Assembly (NCBI GenBank): GCA_018823025.1
Contig: JAHJJI010000071.1
Coordinates: 1-64,000 of the forward strand
DNA from: Gammaproteobacteria bacterium
Lineage (GTDB): Bacteria; Pseudomonadota; Gammaproteobacteria; Burkholderiales; Sulfuricellaceae
Length of the DNA: 64,000 nucleotides
Direction: 5' to 3'
Below the pieces are notes generated by a model. It saw only the letters and a program-made list of their open reading frames with translations, had not been told where the DNA came from and made no database searches. A program made the position numbers and the translations under genes. This document shows, in pieces, positions 59,318-64,000 of the stretch. Position 1 is the first letter of the stretch. Each line of letters begins with the position of its first letter.

Positions 59318-60995
59318 GGTTTATCTCCTGCAAGGTGGTTTCTCCTGTCGCTACCAGATCCAGCGCCGCATCCCGCAGGAATCGCGTGCCGTTGCGGCGT
59401 GCGGCTTCCTTGAGATGGCGGATGGGTTCTCGGGCCACGATCATTTCTCGGATTTCGTCATTCAGATTGAGCAATTCTCCGATCGCCCTGCGCCCCTTGT
59501 ATCCCGAGCCGCGACATTGACCGCAACCCTTGCCTGCCTTGAAGCGGTACGCGGCCAGGTCGGTATCGGCAAGGCCCGAAAGCGCCAGTAGTTCCTCGTC
59601 CGGCTGTACCGGTTCGGCGCAGTGGGGACAGCTCATCCTGACCAGACGCTGCGCCAGAATGCCGTTCATCGCGGCGACAAAGTTGTAAGGGTCCACTTGC
59701 ATGTGGAGGAAGCGACCGATGACGTCGAATACGTTGTTGGCGTGTACGGTGGTAAAGACCAGGTGACCAGTCAGGGCGGCCTGCACGGCGATCTGGGCGG
59801 TTTCCGAGTCGCGGATTTCTCCGACCATGATTTTGTCCGGGTCATGCCGCAGTATGGAACGCAGGCCGCGCGCAAACGTGAGGCCTTTCTTTTCATTAAC
59901 CGGAATCTGGAGCACCCCGGGAAGCTGGTATTCGACCGGATCCTCAATGGTGATGATCTTGTCGAGACCATGGTTGATTTCGGAAATGGCGGCATAGATC
60001 GTGGTGGTTTTTCCGCTGCCGGTCGGGCCGGTCACCAGGACCATGCCGTAAGGTTCGTTGCACAGGCGCCGCAAGCGCGTCAGCGAATCGGCATCGAAGC
60101 CGATATAGTCGAGACGCAAGCCGCGCATATGGTCGGACAGCGCTTCCTTGTCGAGGATCCGCAGTACCGCATCCTCGCCGAAAATGCTGGGCATGATGGA
60201 AACCCGGCAGTCCACGTCCCGTCCCTGGGCGGAAACCTTGAAACGCCCATCCTGCGGCGTCCGCCGTTCCGAGATATCCAGTTCCGACATGACCTTGATG
60301 CGGGAAATGACCTGTTCGGCGAGATCGCTTCCGGAGATCTCGCCCACCGTCGTCAGCACCCCGTCGATGCGGTACCGGATGGCCAGCCCGGTCGGGGTTT
60401 TTTCCAGATGGATATCGCTGGTGCCCATTTTTAGCGCATCGTAGAGCGTCGAGCGCACCAGCTTGACGACCGGGCTGGTATCTTCGCTGATCGCCTTGAG
60501 GGATAGATCTTCGATGCCGGAACGGCTGCCGGTTTCCTTGTTTTCTTCGCCCAGCACGCCATCCATTGCCCGCAGCGATTCTTCCTGCTGGGTCAGACAT
60601 GCGGCAAGATCGGCATAGTGGGCAAGGTGTCCAGCAAAAGGCACGCGGATTGTTTCTTCAACCCAGTCCTGTACGGTCTGGTTGTAAGGGTCGCCGATCG
60701 CGAGCAGCAATTTTCCTTCAGGGTCGCGAAAGGCGATGCAATCTTTTTGCTGCGCCAGCGTGAAGGGCAGGATGTCAAACGCCGGGGTCAGGCGGTTCAG
60801 GTCTTCCATGGACAACACGGGATAGTTCAGCGTATGGGCCAGCGCCATAACGAACTCCGGCGGTGCCAACCCGGTTTTTTCTTCCAGGATCTCCACCATG
60901 CGCAGGTTTGTCCGGGCGGCATCGATCCTCGCTTCCCGCAATAGCGAAGGGGTGATTTTCATGGCAGATTCGTTTGCCACTGTAGTTTCGCTCAC
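59298..60995 (-). CDS. gspE: GspE/PilB secretion ATPase
   Basis: Walker A GPTGSGKTTTIYAAI, ITIEDPVEYQLPGVLQIPVN, LRHDPDKIMVGEIRDSETAQIAVQAALTGHLVFTTVHAN, CPHCAEP. Confidence 0.96.
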   Translation of the reverse strand: MSETTVANESAMKITPSLLREARIDAARTNLRMVEILEEKTGLAPPEFVMALAHTLNYPVLSMEDLNRLTPAFDILPFTLAQQKDCIAFRDPEGKLLLAIGDPYNQTVQDWVEETIRVPFAGHLAHYADLAACLTQQEESLRAMDGVLGEENKETGSRSGIEDLSLKAISEDTSPVVKLVRSTLYDALKMGTSDIHLEKTPTGLAIRYRIDGVLTTVGEISGSDLAEQVISRIKVMSELDISERRTPQDGRFKVSAQGRDVDCRVSIMPSIFGEDAVLRILDKEALSDHMRGLRLDYIGFDADSLTRLRRLCNEPYGMVLVTGPTGSGKTTTIYAAISEINHGLDKIITIEDPVEYQLPGVLQIPVNEKKGLTFARGLRSILRHDPDKIMVGEIRDSETAQIAVQAALTGHLVFTTVHANNVFDVIGRFLHMQVDPYNFVAAMNGILAQRLVRMSCPHCAEPVQPDEELLALSGLADTDLAAYRFKAGKGCGQCRGSGYKGRRAIGELLNLNDEIREMIVAREPIRHLKEAARRNGTRFLRDAALDLVATGETTLQEINRVTFVA

Positions 60996-62182
60996 TGGAT
61001 GTTCCCCGCAAGTTCAAAAATCGGCATGTAAAGAAGAATCACGATCAGGCCGATGATCAGGCCGATGACGATCATCAGCAGCGGCTCGAACAGGCGTGTG
61101 AACCATTCCACCCAGCGCGCCATTTCGTTGTCGTAGAAGGCAGCGATGTTGTCCATCATTTCACCCATCTTGCCGGTGCGTTCACCGACCAGAAGCATTC
61201 TTTGGGCTACCGGCGTCGTCAGCTGGTTGGCCTCCATGGCGTGGGAAACGGGGCGGCCCTCGCTGATGCTCAGCGCCGCGCCGCCAAGCGGGGCCTGAAG
61301 GACGGGCGGCAGCAGACCGGCGGCCATTTCCATGGCGGTCACGATCGGGAGACCGGCTCGCAGGAGCATGCCGAGTGTCCGGTAAAAGCGTGCGAGCTGA
61401 TAAATTTTCATGCGTTCTCCCAGTTGCGGGATCAGCCACAACATCGAGACTATCCATTTCCGCGTTGCCGGCCGGCGCAGCCAGTAAATGCCCACGCCGA
61501 TGATGCTGGCGGTTGCGATGGCGAGAAGCAGTCCATTTTTTTCGAGCAAAGTTCCCCATTGAATCAGCAGCTTCGACAGGAAAGGCAGCTCTGTTCCCAC
61601 GTCCTGGTAAATCTTGCTGAACTTGGGCACCACGTAGATCAGCAGGAACAGCGTGACCAGCAGTCCCACCGAGATCAGCAGGACCGGATAAATCGAAGCG
61701 CTGACGAGTTTCTTGCGTACCAGGTCGAGCTGGGATTGGTACTCGACGTAGCGCGACAGGGCTTCCGGTAAACCGCTCGAACGTTCGCTGGCCCTTACCG
61801 TGGCCACATAGAGCGCGGGAAAAGCTGCAGGGAAGCGTTCCAGCGCTGCAGACAGATTGCGGCCCTCATAGAGTCCGGCAATAACCTGGTCAAGAACTTT
61901 GCGGGCATCGGGACGGGTTTCCTTGACTGCCAGTGTTTGTATCGCCTCCATCAGGCTGAGGCCCGCATTGAGCAGGGCCAGGAGTTCCTGGCTGAAGAGT
62001 AGCAGCGGGAATTTTGCTTGCCGGCTTCCGAGCGAGAGATGCAAGCCTCCGAGGGAGCGGACAGAGAGCACCTCATAGCCCTGCTCACGGGCCTGGGTGC
62101 GCGCATCCAGTGCATTCGTCGCATCCAGTGCCAGTTTGGCGACGACATCTCCATCCCTTAAAGCCTTAACTTCGTAGCGCAT
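60992..62182 (-). CDS. gspF: GspF inner-membrane platform protein
   Basis: LLLFSQELLALLNAGLSLMEAIQTLA..., GLPIVTAMEMAAGLL, final LLMIVIGLIIGLIVILLYMPIFELAG. Confidence 0.95.
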   Translation of the reverse strand: MRYEVKALRDGDVVAKLALDATNALDARTQAREQGYEVLSVRSLGGLHLSLGSRQAKFPLLLFSQELLALLNAGLSLMEAIQTLAVKETRPDARKVLDQVIAGLYEGRNLSAALERFPAAFPALYVATVRASERSSGLPEALSRYVEYQSQLDLVRKKLVSASIYPVLLISVGLLVTLFLLIYVVPKFSKIYQDVGTELPFLSKLLIQWGTLLEKNGLLLAIATASIIGVGIYWLRRPATRKWIVSMLWLIPQLGERMKIYQLARFYRTLGMLLRAGLPIVTAMEMAAGLLPPVLQAPLGGAALSISEGRPVSHAMEANQLTTPVAQRMLLVGERTGKMGEMMDNIAAFYDNEMARWVEWFTRLFEPLLMIVIGLIIGLIVILLYMPIFELAGNIQ

Positions 62183-62187
62183 GTTAG

Positions 62188-62640
62188 CTACCAGTTGGTG
62201 ATGTCTGCTGCTTCTCCCGTCCCTCCGGGCTGTCCATCATGGCCGTACGACAGCAGGTCATAATCGCCATGCTCTCCAGGTTGCTTGTAGAGGTAAGGCT
62301 TGCTCCAGGGGTCTGGCGGCACGGTGCTTTTTTGCAGGTAGGGGCCATCCCATTTTGTTTCGCCTGAGGGTTGGACTGTCAGTGCGGATAACCCTTGCGA
62401 AGTGGATGGATAGTGGCCGGTGTCGAGCCGATACTGGTCCAGGGCTTTACCGAGCGCATTGATCTGCGCCTTGGCGGTTTTTATCTCGGATTTACCAATT
62501 TGGGCGAAGTATTTCGGCCCCACGTAACCGGCGAGCAATCCGATAATAACCATGACTACGAGGAGTTCCAGCAAGGTAAATCCCCTGCTGCGGATGCGGC
62601 GTGCGGGTAATGCTTTTCGAATAATCAATTTATTTTTCAA
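62188..62640 (-). CDS. gspG: GspG major pseudopilin
   Basis: RGFTLLELLVVMVIIGLLAGYVGPKYFAQIGKSEIKTAKAQINALGKALDQYRLDTGHYPSTSQGLSAL. Confidence 0.96.
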   Translation of the reverse strand: MKNKLIIRKALPARRIRSRGFTLLELLVVMVIIGLLAGYVGPKYFAQIGKSEIKTAKAQINALGKALDQYRLDTGHYPSTSQGLSALTVQPSGETKWDGPYLQKSTVPPDPWSKPYLYKQPGEHGDYDLLSYGHDGQPGGTGEAADITNW

Positions 62641-63019
62641 AATATTAAGCTGAATTTACAGCCTGTCGACTGAGTGCAGGAATGACGACAATATAGCCGT
62701 GCCATGTGACAGTTTTATTACATTACGGATTCAATTTAGACGTGCGCCACTGTGAACAGTGGCGACGAGGTGGTTCTGGTGATTTTAATGCGGTATCGCG
62801 CCAGGTGTGTCCTGATCCCAGATGTACACGGGAAATTTGGGTGGCAACGAAATCGGGTAGCTATTATTTTTTGTGGGAGGATGGCGCGTGGTATGACACT
62901 AGGGATGGGGGGAATTGTTTGCGGCGTTGGGGAGGTATGCTAGTGAACAGGCGAGGGAGGTGGTAAGTTTTTGATTGATGAGCGAGCAACTGTTTTCATG
63001 CGGCGCAAGATGTGGTTGG

Positions 63020-63070
63020 CTCGCCGACCTGGACTCGAACCAGTCGTCAGACCTCCAGAATACCTGGATA
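63020..63070 (-). pseudogene. tRNA 3'-end-like remnant (T-arm to CCA)
   Basis: Reverse complement contains CTGGTTCGAGTCCAGGTCGGCGAGCCA; no convincing D-arm or anticodon arm further 5'. Confidence 0.45.
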
Positions 63071-63402
63071 TTATTAGCTATGTTACCGATGGCAAATTGT
63101 GCCTATAATCTACCTCGCATATCCGTAGCCCCCCATGTTACTTGAACGGGGAGAAAGATTTTGTGATGGAAGCGACACATGTCAAAATCACTTCACTAAA
63201 GCGTTCACTACAATGGCTGGCAGCCTTCTCAGGGCAGAATCGAGGTAGCGAAAATGCCGTGCTAGGCCAAACAGAGGTCAACTTTTCAGATAGTTAATGC
63301 AGGAATTTCTCGCATTTGCCGCCCCGACGCCGTCTGGATATAGGCAACTGCTTTCATGCTGGGGCTATCCAGCACACCTCTCTTTGGCGTAACTGCATCA
63401 GT

Positions 63403-63936
63403 ATGAAATCGAAAGCACTCAAACAAAGCGGCTCAAACCTACCGGCGGTGGCAGCAAGAACTCCCGCCAATTGGCAATTCCGCTGCATGTTAAGTATGCG
63501 TGGGACGTGTGTCATCAAGCCATGGCTTGATGATATTTCCATGGCCGGCCAAGCCAATCTGGACAGATCGATCGAGCATCTGCACCCACTGCTGCAACAA
63601 GACTGGCACAAACCACACCCGGCAAGCAATATTGGTGATAGCATATATGTGATAAGATTTAAAGATGAGACGAGAAAGCAGCATCGCATTTATGGTCACT
63701 TTCACAACAGTGACTATTCATTCGTAATGACACTCGACGGGTATGAAAAAGATGACAAATATTATCCCAGCAAATATGACGATACTTCCGCCAAAAATCG
63801 GGACTTGTGCAATATTGAACACGAAAACAAAACTATTCGATGCCGCTACGCAGCAGATGCCTGCGGTGAAGATGTATCCAATGCAGACGAATTCCACTTG
63901 GAATGTAGAGCCTGCTTTGACCCAGATGATCGGTAA
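63403..63936 (+). CDS. Hypothetical protein
   Basis: ORF with normal composition and a C-terminal Cys-containing segment (CNIEHENKTIRCRYAADACGED...LECRACFD); no family recognised. The ORF track starts at 63316. Confidence 0.5.
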   Translation: MKSKALKQSGSNLPAVAARTPANWQFRCMLSMRGTCVIKPWLDDISMAGQANLDRSIEHLHPLLQQDWHKPHPASNIGDSIYVIRFKDETRKQHRIYGHFHNSDYSFVMTLDGYEKDDKYYPSKYDDTSAKNRDLCNIEHENKTIRCRYAADACGEDVSNADEFHLECRACFDPDDR

Positions 63937-64000
63937 TTTAAAACATTTCGATACCGCTGGACAGAACATATTCATCGTATTGATAAACAATGAAAAAATG

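Overview
The window looks like a betaproteobacterial chromosome; a chemolithoautotrophic Nitrosomonadales relative is my inference. No complete rRNA, tRNA or CRISPR array was found. From left to right: (1) about 0.9-9.2 kb carries Calvin-cycle and glycolysis genes: form II RuBisCO cbbM (truncated by the window edge), divergent cbbR, then fba, pyk, pgk, gap and tkt. (2) About 9.3-15.5 kb carries housekeeping genes: IMPase, a thioredoxin-fold protein, rsmE, argA, yggX and ppk1. (3) About 15.5-43.9 kb is a surface and adhesion region. It holds an EAL-CBS-GGDEF protein, an EpsA-like LuxR regulator, an orphan pseudopilin, three VPLPA-CTERM proteins (one preceded by a c-di-GMP-I riboswitch), a PstS/DING-like protein and a two-partner-secretion pair with a 3299-aa adhesin. 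Directly downstream are a DUF2341-LamG-ExbB fusion, ExbD, TonB, a porin, a coiled-coil protein and an ankyrin protein. (4) About 44-53.8 kb holds two more c-di-GMP enzymes, small Cys-rich proteins, a PhoX/DUF839-like protein, an EAL pseudogene remnant and ppnN. (5) About 53.9-62.6 kb is a hybrid T2SS/type IV pilus cluster: pseudopilins, secretin, PilP/O/N/M-like proteins and GspE/F/G. The most interesting items are the adhesin cluster with its own ExbBD-TonB module, the c-di-GMP riboswitch preceded by an unexplained ~100-bp tandem repeat, and a family of 7-nt-periodic inverted repeats between genes in the first 14 kb.
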